The notes: generated by a model from the sequence alone, not told the origin. A stretch of 64,000 nt of DNA from Moritella sp. F3 (GCF_015082335.1 NZ_BLRL01000016.1:1-64000), one strand, 5' to 3'; counted from the stretch's first letter, positions 35,102 through 45,025 are shown. Made by a program: numbers and translations.

Positions 35102-37285
35102 ATGATTAGTCTCGAATGGAATGAAGACATGTGTGTTGGTATCGATGAGATTGATGCCGACCATAAAAAGATCCTTATTATTATAGCCGCTATAATCGAT
35201 GCGATTGATATTAATGCGAATGTAGAAACAATTGAAAAACATTTTGCAGAACTTACCGCTTGTATCGTTTCACACTTTAAACATGAAGAAGCGTTAATGA
35301 AGACAATGGGGTTCGAAGATTTTATTGAACACCAAAAAGGTCATCACCAATTTTTAATACAACTACCTGAATTAAAAAACAAACTGCTTCACTCTAATAA
35401 TGCAGAGGCCGCTGGCGAAGTTAGCCAATTTTTATATGATTGGGTTATTGAACATATCCTGATAGCAGATATGGATTATGTACATGCCTTTTACAGTGAA
35501 GAAAAGCGTCGCGTCTCGTTTAAAGCCATATTTCAGCGCGCTTCTGAATGGCTAAGCCATCGTGTTAACATTTCAACACGCGTACTTATTACGTCATTAT
35601 TACCTATCTTTGGTATATTATTCCTCAGCTTTATCGCCATTAAAGACAACTACCTACAGTATAAAAATATGCTGCTATTAGACAACCTCACCGAGATCGT
35701 CCAGCAAGTGAATTCACTCACACACAATTTGCAAGTAGAACGCGGATTATTATCCAGCTATATCAGTTCTGACTATCAACGATTTTCTAAAGCGCTTGCA
35801 GCCCAACAATACAAAAGTAATGAAGAAATATATGCGTTCACCACATTACTCAACTCACGTAAAGCGCTACTAACAGAGCCAATGTTAATCGAATTTATTA
35901 ACTCAACCAAAATTGATATTGCCGAGTTGATCATATTTCGAAATAGCTTAAAAAATACAACAATTAGTAGTGAACAAATGCTTACAGGCTATAACCTGAT
36001 TATTGGCAAACTATTATCACGTGTAAATCGTTTATCACAAATAGAAATGGATTCTGAATTTGCTAATAACATTACAGCGATTAATGCCATTGTTGGATTA
36101 AAAGAGATCCTCGGTCAGCAACGAGAACTCGGAACATTACTCATCGATGATGATCTCTCTAAACATGAATTAATGCACACTGAACGTTACAAGCAGCTAT
36201 ATATGCAGCTTGGCATGCAGCTTAATGCTATTTTTATTTTTAATTATTCAGCCACTCCAGATCAACAACAGGCTTGTGGTAAGCTATGTAATACAGCAGA
36301 ACAAAAAGCATTTATTAACAATACGATTGAAGACTTCATGCTCAAACCAGAAAGAGAGCAAAACAGTCAACGTTGGTTCCTGCAGCTAACCAATCGCATT
36401 GATGATATCGAAATAATTAGCGATAAAATCATCCATGATCTCGATATTAAAACACAATTAAAACTCGAAAAATTAGAATCTAGGTTCTATCTAGTTATTA
36501 TCATTATTAGCACGATTGTTGTCTTGAACACCTTATTTTCGACTATTTTATATCACAGTGTCATCACCCCCATTCGCCGAATTACCCATGCCTTAAAGCA
36601 AGTTACATTAGGCCGCTATAACCAACAAATGAATGAGTCTACGTCTAAGGACGAAATAGGCGCCATGTATAGTGCGTATGAAACATTACGCAGAAAACTA
36701 TTACAGGCTGACATGTCAAAAAACATTATTAAACGTCAGCAACAATCATTACTCGACCGTCGTAAAGAACGAGATAGATACCGAGAATTAGCATCAAGAG
36801 ATACCTTAACAGGCGCATTAAATAGACGTAAGTTTAACTTGGTCCTCAAGCAGGAGATCAACTTTGCCAAACAAGATAAGCAAAAGTTGTCATTATTACT
36901 GCTCGACATTGATCACTTCAAACGTATTAATGACACTTATGGTCATGCGGGGGGCGATCAAGCGCTGCGAGAGTTTTATGACGCCTGCTTTAATAGTGTT
37001 AAGTCATCAGATATCGTGGCCCGTATTGGCGGTGAAGAATTCGCTATATTAATGCCGGAAACGGATAACGCTCAAGCACACGTGATAGCAGAGCGACTGC
37101 GTAATAACATCCAAGAACTGCTGATCTCTTATGGTCAAGATACGATACGACTAACAGTCAGTATTGGACTCGCGCAATGGCACGAGTACAACTCCTTTAA
37201 CGTCGATGAGTTTATCTCTCATACGGACAAAGCACTTTATCAAGCAAAACGTAACGGTAGAAATTGCATTGTAGCTGCATCTTAA
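35102..37285 (+). CDS. Hemerythrin-NIT-HAMP diguanylate cyclase
   Basis: The 727-aa protein begins with a bacteriohemerythrin domain (about 1-130) holding the seven diiron ligands: His21, His58, Glu62, His77, His81, His118 and Asp123. A membrane helix (about 160-180), a NIT-like periplasmic domain (about 190-455), a second helix (about 462-485), HAMP and GGDEF follow. The active site is GGEEF (643-647). The upstream I-site position reads KSSD instead of RxxD, so product inhibition is probably lost. Oxygen or redox state on the inside and a nitrate-like ligand outside could both tune c-di-GMP. Confidence 0.88.
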   Translation: MISLEWNEDMCVGIDEIDADHKKILIIIAAIIDAIDINANVETIEKHFAELTACIVSHFKHEEALMKTMGFEDFIEHQKGHHQFLIQLPELKNKLLHSNNAEAAGEVSQFLYDWVIEHILIADMDYVHAFYSEEKRRVSFKAIFQRASEWLSHRVNISTRVLITSLLPIFGILFLSFIAIKDNYLQYKNMLLLDNLTEIVQQVNSLTHNLQVERGLLSSYISSDYQRFSKALAAQQYKSNEEIYAFTTLLNSRKALLTEPMLIEFINSTKIDIAELIIFRNSLKNTTISSEQMLTGYNLIIGKLLSRVNRLSQIEMDSEFANNITAINAIVGLKEILGQQRELGTLLIDDDLSKHELMHTERYKQLYMQLGMQLNAIFIFNYSATPDQQQACGKLCNTAEQKAFINNTIEDFMLKPEREQNSQRWFLQLTNRIDDIEIISDKIIHDLDIKTQLKLEKLESRFYLVIIIISTIVVLNTLFSTILYHSVITPIRRITHALKQVTLGRYNQQMNESTSKDEIGAMYSAYETLRRKLLQADMSKNIIKRQQQSLLDRRKERDRYRELASRDTLTGALNRRKFNLVLKQEINFAKQDKQKLSLLLLDIDHFKRINDTYGHAGGDQALREFYDACFNSVKSSDIVARIGGEEFAILMPETDNAQAHVIAERLRNNIQELLISYGQDTIRLTVSIGLAQWHEYNSFNVDEFISHTDKALYQAKRNGRNCIVAAS

Positions 37286-37595
37286 CCCTGCAATACGGAT
37301 CTCAGGTTAGAGTTTAAACCCTACTTTGGTTAATTAATGATCGAACCCCACTTAATCTTACACCTCGCTTACACTTTGTTACGTTTTTTCTACATCTCAC
37401 CACATAATCATACATATGGTAGATAGCCTTACCACTAACAACATTATGACACTTGAAATTAGCAGTTAAGTATCAATGTGTTAGTTGTACCATAAAATAA
37501 CATAGCATAACTAAAACTCGGGTTATGTTAACGATAACACAAACCTAATATAGACTGTTGTGTACTATGATGCTCCTAGGTTAAGGAGAACCAGT
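37286..37595. other. 310-base intergenic region, no gene seen
   Basis: This gap follows the hemerythrin-GGDEF gene and should hold the promoter of the chemoreceptor gene. No clear terminator hairpin, riboswitch or small gene is visible. Read-through from the cyclase gene cannot be excluded. Confidence 0.45.
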
Positions 37596-39206
37596 ATGCC
37601 GCTAAAAATTAAATTTATTATTTTCACTTCATTTATTTTCACTACATTTGGTTCCTCATTTTATATGCAGGGGCAACTAGATCGGATCGTGAGTCAAAAC
37701 TTAAACCGCGTACAAACAGATTATTACCCAGCATTAGAAATTGCCATCACCAATAACAATTTACTGCAGCAATTTGACCAACAAATAGAAACAGCAGTCA
37801 TGTTAGCGGAAGAAGAATACATCGAATCAGCACAAGATATTGTCAAGCAAATCGATGGTAATTTGAAACAACTCAACCTCATCTCAAAAGCATACACAAA
37901 AGACGTGCAAGTATTAGACACAGCACTATTAGCGCACGCTAAAAAAGCCTCGGATGTCGCTTACTATTTCATTGATGGTGAGATAAGCAATGCTGAGTTA
38001 TCTTTGCTTGCACAGGCTAACGTTAAAAATTTCAATCTGTTAGTGACTCACTTTCAAGATATCAAAAATCAATTAGAGGCTGAGTTTGAAAAAACAATTA
38101 GCGCGACGTTAGCTGAAACCCATATCGCCAAACAACAATTCTTTTGGTTCAATATTTTCAGTTTATTCATTTTAATGCTGGCAGCTTTGTACGCTTGGCG
38201 TTCGAGCTCAACCATGAGTCGAAACTTGCGCCGTGTTAGCAGGTCTTTACAAGGTTTTGCAGAAGGCGACGGCGATCTATCAGTACGTATTGATTATAAA
38301 GGTAAGGATGAACTGGCTGAGCTAGTTACTTGGTTTAATTTATTCGTCGAACGTCTACAAGGATCAATGCAAGATACCGCGAATAATATAACGGCGTTAG
38401 CAAACATTACAGACCAACTAAACAATAACAGCCAACGCAATTTAACCTGCTCGCAAAAACAATCGCAAGACGTGACAGAAACATCATCAACGATCAGTGA
38501 GATGTTAGTCGCAATCAGCTCTATTACCGACAACGCGATATCAGCATCGCAAACCACAGTAGCCGCGAATCAAGATGCCATTGACGGTAACGCAGTCATT
38601 GAAACAACGATTGAATCGATCACCCTACTCGCTAGCGATGTAGAAAACAGTGCAGACGTTGTAAGTCAATTACTGACCTTCACCGCGAAAGTCGGTGGTG
38701 CAATCAATATCATCGGTGAAATAGCGGAACAAACTAATTTATTAGCACTAAATGCCGCGATTGAAGCTGCTAGAGCCGGTGAGCAAGGGCGTGGTTTTGC
38801 TGTTGTTGCTGATGAAGTGCGTAATCTCGCGTCAAGAACACAAGCATCGACAGCTGATATTAAGCATATTTTAGACGACCTCAATAAGATATCACGCGCA
38901 GCCTCAACAGCCATGAATCGTGGTGTTACTCAAGCCAATAAAAGTGTCGCCGAATCCTACAATGCCGTTGAAGCACTGGCGAGTATCACGACAAAGGTAA
39001 GTGCCATCAACGAAATTAATGAACGTATCGCAGCGGCTGCAGAGCAACAGCGTAGCGCTTCAAATCTCATCGAAACCAGCATTGGAAGTATCGCAGACAA
39101 TGCGAGTGACGTAAAAAACAATGCCGATGAATTAGAGCAAATCACCGCACAAGTACAGACGCTTAACCATCAATTTCAGCATTTAACCAAGCAGTTCAGG
39201 CTCTAA
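37596..39206 (+). CDS. Methyl-accepting chemotaxis protein
   Basis: The 536-aa protein has a first membrane helix (about 5-24), a periplasmic four-helix-bundle type domain of about 150 residues, a second helix (about 185-202), HAMP (about 205-255), and the cytoplasmic hairpin with the highly conserved tip EQTNLLALNAAIEAARAGEQ. It signals to CheA/CheW. I start at the ATG at 37596, which has AAGGAG upstream; the longer frame begins with GTG. A porin and a small binding-like protein follow on the same strand. Confidence 0.93.
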   Translation: MPLKIKFIIFTSFIFTTFGSSFYMQGQLDRIVSQNLNRVQTDYYPALEIAITNNNLLQQFDQQIETAVMLAEEEYIESAQDIVKQIDGNLKQLNLISKAYTKDVQVLDTALLAHAKKASDVAYYFIDGEISNAELSLLAQANVKNFNLLVTHFQDIKNQLEAEFEKTISATLAETHIAKQQFFWFNIFSLFILMLAALYAWRSSSTMSRNLRRVSRSLQGFAEGDGDLSVRIDYKGKDELAELVTWFNLFVERLQGSMQDTANNITALANITDQLNNNSQRNLTCSQKQSQDVTETSSTISEMLVAISSITDNAISASQTTVAANQDAIDGNAVIETTIESITLLASDVENSADVVSQLLTFTAKVGGAINIIGEIAEQTNLLALNAAIEAARAGEQGRGFAVVADEVRNLASRTQASTADIKHILDDLNKISRAASTAMNRGVTQANKSVAESYNAVEALASITTKVSAINEINERIAAAAEQQRSASNLIETSIGSIADNASDVKNNADELEQITAQVQTLNHQFQHLTKQFRL

Positions 39207-39264
39207 TTTTTAGTAATGAACAATCAAGATTAACGATAAGCCATAAGGGAATAGAGGCATTAAT

Positions 39265-40473
39265 ATGCAAAAAACAATCATCACCACAGCTATCATCGCA
39301 GCGATAACAAGCTCAAGTGTGCACGCAAGCGACACCACTGAAGACGTAGCCCAACTGCAACAACAAGTCACTGCGCTTAGCAGCTTAGTGGCCAATATAA
39401 ACAAAAATACGGTTCACGTGAGCGGCTTTGCCTCGGGTGCTTTTGGTATTGCTAATAACGATGCGGGTTATGCTGGGTATACAACGGATGGCAGTTATCA
39501 CGAAGATTCTTTATTTGGTGTACAAGCCACTTTTAAACCATCAAAACAGTTTGAGGCTGCAATTCAGCTCGTTGCTAAGGGTGAACTCGATTGGGCGCCA
39601 AAAGTAACGTCAGCTTACATTGGTTACACGTTTGATAATGCTCTGAAATTACGTGCGGGTAAATTACGCCTACCGTTATTCATGCTATCTGATTATTTAG
39701 ATCTTGGTTACGCACAACCTTGGGCTCGCAGCCCAGAAGAGGTTTACGGTCGCGTACCAATTACATCATTTACCGGTATTGATGCGAATTATGAGATTGA
39801 ACTAGATGATTCATACATTAATCTACAAGCCTTCACCGGTAATGAAGAAATGAGTGATGAAAGCTCTGCTGGCGGTGCCGGGAGTGTTGAAGATATAGTA
39901 GGCCTAGTGACGTCTTGGTATGATGATTATTGGACTGTACGCGCGAGCTATACCGTGGCAACAGTGAAAGATGTCAATTTTAGTAAAATGCTAATTGATA
40001 CTAATCAGGATGGAATACCTGACACAACGATTTCAATTTTACCCGATATTGATTCAGAGTCAGGTTCTTATGCCAGCTTTGGTATTCGTTATGAAGATGA
40101 AAACTGGCTAGTCATGGGTGAGGCAACCCAGACTCGCGTTGATGGTTACTTTTCGGATTCCAACGCTGGTTATGTCACTTTAGGTTACCATCTCAATCAA
40201 GTAATGCCTTACGTGTCACTAGCTCGCTTAGAAACCGTGGATAATGAAGAACGTGAATCACTAACAGGCATGCATAAAATAACTTCACAATCATTAACTT
40301 ATCAACGTAATGCTTACAGCATAGGTACGCGTTGGGATATTCAACCAGGTTTAGCGATGAAGTTCGATGTAACTTACGCAACGAAATTTGGCGATACTGA
40401 TGGTGGTTTAACTACAGGCAACGGAGAAGACAGCACGACTGTATTCACCGTTAAAGTCGATGCGACATTCTAA
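39265..40473 (+). CDS. Outer-membrane porin-like protein
   Basis: The 402-aa protein has a signal peptide ending near VHAS and a short coiled coil (DVAQLQQQVTALSSLV) that often tethers porins as trimers. An antiparallel-barrel pattern of alternating residues follows, ending in the terminal Phe of VDATF for BAM recognition. LRAGKLRLPLFMLSDYLD resembles OprO/OprP-like and related porins. The substrate is not evident. It is followed 10 bases later by a periplasmic binding-like gene, suggesting shared uptake. Confidence 0.8.
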   Translation: MQKTIITTAIIAAITSSSVHASDTTEDVAQLQQQVTALSSLVANINKNTVHVSGFASGAFGIANNDAGYAGYTTDGSYHEDSLFGVQATFKPSKQFEAAIQLVAKGELDWAPKVTSAYIGYTFDNALKLRAGKLRLPLFMLSDYLDLGYAQPWARSPEEVYGRVPITSFTGIDANYEIELDDSYINLQAFTGNEEMSDESSAGGAGSVEDIVGLVTSWYDDYWTVRASYTVATVKDVNFSKMLIDTNQDGIPDTTISILPDIDSESGSYASFGIRYEDENWLVMGEATQTRVDGYFSDSNAGYVTLGYHLNQVMPYVSLARLETVDNEERESLTGMHKITSQSLTYQRNAYSIGTRWDIQPGLAMKFDVTYATKFGDTDGGLTTGNGEDSTTVFTVKVDATF

Positions 40474-40483
40474 GGGGCTAATC

Positions 40484-40894
40484 ATGAAAAAGAACATACT
40501 CATCTTACTGCTTAGCGCATTATTTACATTCCCAGCGTTTGCAGACATCGTCATTGTCGGTAACCCATCACTACCTGATGGTCTAACTAAAAAAGATGCT
40601 AAGAAAATTTTCTTAGGTAAAAAGAATAAATTTATCCAAGGTGATCTATACGTAATTGAGCTGATATCAAGTAATCCGATGAAAGCAAAATTTCATAAGA
40701 AAGTAACCAAGAAGAGTTTAGCACAATTGGAATCGTACTGGTCAAAGCAACTGTTTACCGGTAAAGCAACACCACCAGTGGAAGTGGCTAACGCCAATAC
40801 AGTCAAAGCGACCATCAGCCAACATGCTAATGGTATTAGCTATATGGATGAAGCAGACGTAGATAGCAGTGTAAAAATACTGTTTAAGCCTTAG
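40484..40894 (+). CDS. Small periplasmic phosphate-binding-like protein
   Basis: The 136-aa protein has a signal peptide (about 1-19, cut near AFA-DI). The domain opens with IVIVGNPSLPDGLTKKDAKKIFLGK, the pattern seen in short PstS-like 'phosphate ABC transporter substrate-binding' proteins. It ends with a GISYMDEADVD segment like the last strand of such domains. It is far shorter than a full PstS, so transport binding is doubtful; a sensory or accessory role is possible. AAGGGG lies before the ATG, 10 bases after the porin stop. Confidence 0.75.
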   Translation: MKKNILILLLSALFTFPAFADIVIVGNPSLPDGLTKKDAKKIFLGKKNKFIQGDLYVIELISSNPMKAKFHKKVTKKSLAQLESYWSKQLFTGKATPPVEVANANTVKATISQHANGISYMDEADVDSSVKILFKP

Positions 40895-40941
40895 CAATCA
40901 ACGAGGCGTTAGCTACTACAGCACCAACTTTATCTACAATT

Positions 40942-40964
40942 AAGCAGGTGGAATGCACCTGCTT
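40942..40964 (+). terminator. Hairpin after the binding-like gene
   Basis: The 9-bp perfect stem AAGCAGGTG / CACCTGCTT has a 5-base loop. No T tract follows on either strand, so termination would be weak or factor-dependent. Confidence 0.45.
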
Positions 40965-41015
40965 GATTGATTACTGATGAATTCGCTTACATCAATGAAC
41001 TAATACAGCTTCATA

Positions 41016-41621
41016 TTACGCATCAACAAAGATAACCTCACCGTTGATAAAGCCATCTACTGAACGTTCAAACGCTTTACCCACTAATGCGCTTGGCACA
41101 GGTTGGAATCCAGCCATCATTTCGCCGTAAACATCCCACGCTTCAGCAAGTACAGTTGGGTTAACCACGTTGATACGGGTATTACGTGGCATTTCTAGCG
41201 CTACACATTTCACAAATGTATCAATCGCACCGCTAGTTGTTGCATCAGCAATCGCATAAGGAATTGGTTTAACGTTTAAGATACCGCTGATTAAAGTAAA
41301 TGAACCAGCATCAGCAATGTATTCTTGGCCAATACGCACAAGGTTAATTTGTCCCATCATTTTACTCATGACAGTGGTCATCCACTGCGCTTCTGTCATC
41401 TCTGTAAAGCTGGCATATTCACAAGCACCTACGGTGTTTACGATAGCGTCAAAGTGCCCTACTTTTTCATATAAAGCGCGGATAGACTCTTCATTGGTAA
41501 TATCAACAATGTGGTCAACATCACCAGAACGACCAGCGGTAATAACTTTGTGGTTACCTAACCCCATTAAAGCTGCTTGACCTATTTTACCCAGTGCACC
41601 GATTAGAATAATTGTTTTCAT
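41016..41621 (-). CDS. Short-chain dehydrogenase/reductase, atypical active site
   Basis: The 201-aa Rossmann protein has an N-terminal LIGALGKIGQAAL dinucleotide loop and NTVGACEYASF in place of NNAG. The catalytic tyrosine is in PYAIADATTSG, where the lysine of the usual YxxxK is replaced by Asp. The ATG at 41621 has GGAG upstream; the longer frame begins with GTG. It is divergent from a LysR regulator, with a palindrome between them. Chemistry may differ from ordinary SDRs or be lost. Confidence 0.83.
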   Translation of the reverse strand: MKTIILIGALGKIGQAALMGLGNHKVITAGRSGDVDHIVDITNEESIRALYEKVGHFDAIVNTVGACEYASFTEMTEAQWMTTVMSKMMGQINLVRIGQEYIADAGSFTLISGILNVKPIPYAIADATTSGAIDTFVKCVALEMPRNTRINVVNPTVLAEAWDVYGEMMAGFQPVPSALVGKAFERSVDGFINGEVIFVDA

Positions 41622-41686
41622 GTTGCTCTCCACTTATTAAGTTTGTTTCGATGGAGTCATGATAGATAACTACAGCTACAACTTGA

Positions 41687-41703
41687 AACAATGATTCATT
41701 GTT
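41687..41703. promoter_or_regulatory. Candidate operator between SDR and LysR genes
   Basis: AACAATGA-T-TCATTGTT is a perfect palindrome with 8-bp arms around one base. It sits in the divergent gap, 66 bases from the SDR start and 84 bases from the LysR start. It is a good candidate for LysR binding. Confidence 0.5.
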
Positions 41704-41786
41704 AGTAATACAATATTTACTTGGTATGTGATAATTTAATAGACATGAAATGATGTGTTATCAATAGATGCAGTGAGGGGATATTT

Positions 41787-42671
41787 TTGAGTAAATTAGA
41801 CCGACTAGACATAAAACAGCTAAGGATTTTTCAAGCAATATACCGTGAAAAAAATGCCTCAAAAGCTGCGTCGCAATTGGGTATGACCCAGCAAGCCGTG
41901 AGTGAACATTTAAAGAAATTACGCGATGTATTTAATGATCGCCTATTCTTAAGAGGCTCGAAAGGTTTCACTCCAACGCCCTTTGCCGAAGCATTAGCGA
42001 TTAATGTAGATAAGTTGCTAATTGATTTTAAAGCCTTATTAGCTCCTACTTCATTTGATCCAAAAACCATCTCTGGCATGTTTGTCATTGCAGCCACCGA
42101 TTACGCCCAGCAAGTGCTGTTACCAAGCTTGGTCGCGACATTAAGACAGCAAGCGCCAAATTTAAAATTAATCGTCAGAGATTTTGAAATAGATAAGCTC
42201 GATGAACTAATGGAAAGTGGCAAAGTAAATTTGGCAATCGCGTTTCCAGATTACATTCCCGAAAGCTACCCTGTACTGAAGTTATTTGAAGAACATCATG
42301 TGTGTGTGGCATCGCCGAATTCATCGATTGCTCATACCGACCCGACGTTAGCGGACGTTGCCAGTTACCCCAGCATTATTGCCTCACCCTCGCGCCCTAA
42401 TTTCAAAGGCTCTATAGATGATTGGTTTAAGAGCTTTGGCTTAACTCGCAACGTAGTGGTATCCGCGCCTTGTTTTTCTATTGTACCAATGTATTTAAAC
42501 ACCACAGACTCCATCGCATTTCTACCATCGAGGGCGATTAAAGGCTTAGATTTAGTTGAAATATCACTAGCTCATTCACCCGACAAGTTTGATGTAATAG
42601 CCGCTTGGCATCCGCGTTATAATAACGATGCATTACAACGCTGGGTGATCTCGCTACTGGATGTAGAATAA
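41787..42671 (+). CDS. LysR-family regulator
   Basis: The 294-aa protein starts at TTG, six bases after GAGGGG. It has an N-terminal helix-turn-helix (about 10-65, NASKAASQLGMTQQAVSEHL) and a substrate-binding domain of NodD/LinR-like length. It probably controls the divergent SDR gene. A terminator follows, shared with aspS on the other strand. Confidence 0.87.
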   Translation: MSKLDRLDIKQLRIFQAIYREKNASKAASQLGMTQQAVSEHLKKLRDVFNDRLFLRGSKGFTPTPFAEALAINVDKLLIDFKALLAPTSFDPKTISGMFVIAATDYAQQVLLPSLVATLRQQAPNLKLIVRDFEIDKLDELMESGKVNLAIAFPDYIPESYPVLKLFEEHHVCVASPNSSIAHTDPTLADVASYPSIIASPSRPNFKGSIDDWFKSFGLTRNVVVSAPCFSIVPMYLNTTDSIAFLPSRAIKGLDLVEISLAHSPDKFDVIAAWHPRYNNDALQRWVISLLDVE

Positions 42672-42780
42672 TAAATAGCTCAATACTCTAAACTCACTCG
42701 ATGAGTATCAATTTTTAATGCGTTGCCCTGCAGCATTTTAAAAAGCTCGGTCTGCATGCAATCTCGCCTGTAAGCATCCA

Positions 42781-42822
42781 TAAAAAAACGGATATAACCA
42801 AAGGCTATATCCGTTTTTTATT
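42781..42822. terminator. Bidirectional terminator between LysR gene and aspS
   Basis: The perfect inverted repeat AAAAAACGGATATA / TATATCCGTTTTTT has a 9-base loop and runs of A and T on the two sides, placed between convergent genes. Confidence 0.93.
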
Positions 42823-42869
42823 ACCTTCGATTAAGTTACATTAATCACCGCTATTCGCAGTGAATAAAA

Positions 42870-44654
42870 TTACTCAGCGTCAGTCGCTTCCTCTTTTTCT
42901 TTCTTCACTACAGCAATGCTTAGCTCTTCAAGTGATGCAGGGTTTGCTTCACTTGGTGCTGATGTTAATAAACACGCAGCTGTTGTAGTTTTAGGGAATG
43001 CGATAACGTCACGAATGTTATCAGTACCTGTTAGCAACATCGCTAGACGGTCTAAACCAAATGCTAAACCAGCATGTGGCGGCGTACCGTACTTAAGTGC
43101 TTCAAGTAGGAAACCAAACTTGTCTTGTTGTTCTTGTGCTTCGATACCTAAGATTTCGAATACCGCTTTTTGCATTTCACCTTTGTGAATACGCACAGAA
43201 CCGCCACCAACTTCATAGCCGTTAATAACCATGTCGTATGCGTCTGAGATTGCGTCAGCAGGGTTAGCTAGTAACTCTTCTGCGTCAACGCCCATAGGTG
43301 CTGTGAATGGGTGGTGAACCGCGTGTAGGTTACCTTCGCCATCTTCTTCAAACATTGGGAAGTCAACAACCCAAAGTGGTTTCCATTCGTTTGTAGTAAG
43401 TTCTAAATCAGTACCTACTTTAAGACGAAGTGCGCCAAGTGCTTCAGTTACAACTTTGTTTGTATCTGCGCCGAAGAAAATGATATCGCCGTCTTTCGCG
43501 TTAGTTCGCTCAAGTAATGCAGTGATAACGTCAGCAGTTAAGAACTTAGCTACTGGAGACTGTACGCCTTCAGCGCCAGCTGCTACGTCTTTCACTTTCA
43601 TCCATGCCATGCCTTTCGCGCCATAGATGCCAACAAATTTAGTGTATTCATCAATTTGCTTACGAGAAAGTTTAGCACCACCAGTAACACATAATACCGC
43701 TACACGACCTTTAGGGTTGTTAGCAGGTTCTGCAAATACTTTAAATTCAACATCTTTAAGAATGTCAGCAACGTCAACAAGCTCTAACGGGTTACGTAGA
43801 TCAGGTTTATCTGAACCGAAACGACGCATTGCATCAGCATAAGTCATGCTTGGGAACGCTGGTAATTCAACGTCCAAGATTTCTTTCCACATGCTTGTGA
43901 TTAAACGTTCAGTCACTTCACGCACTTGTGGGGCAGTCATGAATGAAGTTTCGATATCTATTTGCGTGAATTCAGGCTGACGGTCAGCACGTAAATCTTC
44001 ATCACGGAAACATTTAACAATTTGGTAGTAACGATCAAAACCAGACATCATCAACAGCTGTTTAAATAACTGTGGCGATTGTGGTAAAGCGAAGAATTGA
44101 CCTTTATGTGTACGGCTTGGTACAAGGTAATCACGTGCGCCTTCTGGCGTTGCTTTAGTTAGCACTGGTGTTTCGATATCTAGGAAACCGTGGTCATCCA
44201 TGAAACGACGTACGAAGTTACTTGCTTTAGCACGGATCTTTAAACGGTTGCTCATTTCTGGGCGACGTAGATCGAGGAATCGGTGCTTAAGACGTTGTTC
44301 TTCACTATTTACTTGGTTGAAATCAAGCGGTAGAACGTCTGCTTTATTGATAACTTCAAGTTCTAGACCTTGAACTTCAATACCACCAGTAGCCATGTCT
44401 TTGTTTACTTGGCGTTCGTCACGTGCGCGAACTTTACCTGTGATTTTCACACAGAATTCGTTACGTAATTGGCTAGCACGTTCAAATACAGCTTCTACAT
44501 CTGGATCATAAACAACTTGTACAATGCCTTCACGGTCACGTAAATCGATAAAAATAACACCGCCTAAATCACGACGACGATTAACCCAACCACACAATTC
44601 AACTTGCTGGCCGATATGTGCTTCATTTACTTGTCCGCAATACACTGTGCGCAT
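42870..44654 (-). CDS. aspS: AspS, aspartyl-tRNA synthetase
   Basis: The 594-aa class II synthetase has an N-terminal anticodon-binding OB fold (about 1-105), class II motif 1 around FLDLRRPEMSNR, motif 2 in FRDEDLRADRQPEFTQ, the bacterial GAD insertion (about 285-420) and motif 3 GLAFGLDRLAML. It charges tRNA-Asp. I use the ATG at 44654, with AGGA upstream, rather than the longer frame from 44699. A GGGTAGCCA/TGGCAACCC hairpin sits about 30 bases before it in the leader. The gene is divergent from cmoA. Confidence 0.97.
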   Translation of the reverse strand: MRTVYCGQVNEAHIGQQVELCGWVNRRRDLGGVIFIDLRDREGIVQVVYDPDVEAVFERASQLRNEFCVKITGKVRARDERQVNKDMATGGIEVQGLELEVINKADVLPLDFNQVNSEEQRLKHRFLDLRRPEMSNRLKIRAKASNFVRRFMDDHGFLDIETPVLTKATPEGARDYLVPSRTHKGQFFALPQSPQLFKQLLMMSGFDRYYQIVKCFRDEDLRADRQPEFTQIDIETSFMTAPQVREVTERLITSMWKEILDVELPAFPSMTYADAMRRFGSDKPDLRNPLELVDVADILKDVEFKVFAEPANNPKGRVAVLCVTGGAKLSRKQIDEYTKFVGIYGAKGMAWMKVKDVAAGAEGVQSPVAKFLTADVITALLERTNAKDGDIIFFGADTNKVVTEALGALRLKVGTDLELTTNEWKPLWVVDFPMFEEDGEGNLHAVHHPFTAPMGVDAEELLANPADAISDAYDMVINGYEVGGGSVRIHKGEMQKAVFEILGIEAQEQQDKFGFLLEALKYGTPPHAGLAFGLDRLAMLLTGTDNIRDVIAFPKTTTAACLLTSAPSEANPASLEELSIAVVKKEKEEATDAE

Positions 44655-45025
44655 CTGTATAATCCTACTAATCGATGAATCGGGTAGCCACTTTGGCAAC
44701 CCTCAAAAAATTACCGTTATTGTAATAGAAATTAGCACCGCAACCAATACTTATACTCAAACAACGTAAAGTTATCCCTAAACTGCTCGGAGTTACTCCT
44801 TCACAGCGCGTAAATGCGTTGATTATCTCGACCGCCATTGCTCCCTGCTGGTTAAATAACCGTTATTTTATTAACAAAAAACACATTATTAGCGCTGAAA
44901 AAACCAACACGAGCGCGAAACAAGCAAATTAATCCGTCTATATGGTGTTTAGCTAGAGACAAAGCCAGTCAATTTAACTAAAATATGCCGCCTTATTTTG
45001 CTAATTTTTATTGCAGGTTATAACA
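44655..45025. other. 371-base divergent region between aspS and cmoA
   Basis: The region holds a 9-bp hairpin (44682-44702, one internal mismatch) just upstream of the aspS start, preceded on that strand by a T run. No ORF or RNA gene is apparent. Promoters for both genes should lie here. Confidence 0.45.

Noticed and set aside
42916..43842. Plus-strand frames inside aspS
   Set aside because: Shadows of a fully conserved synthetase gene.
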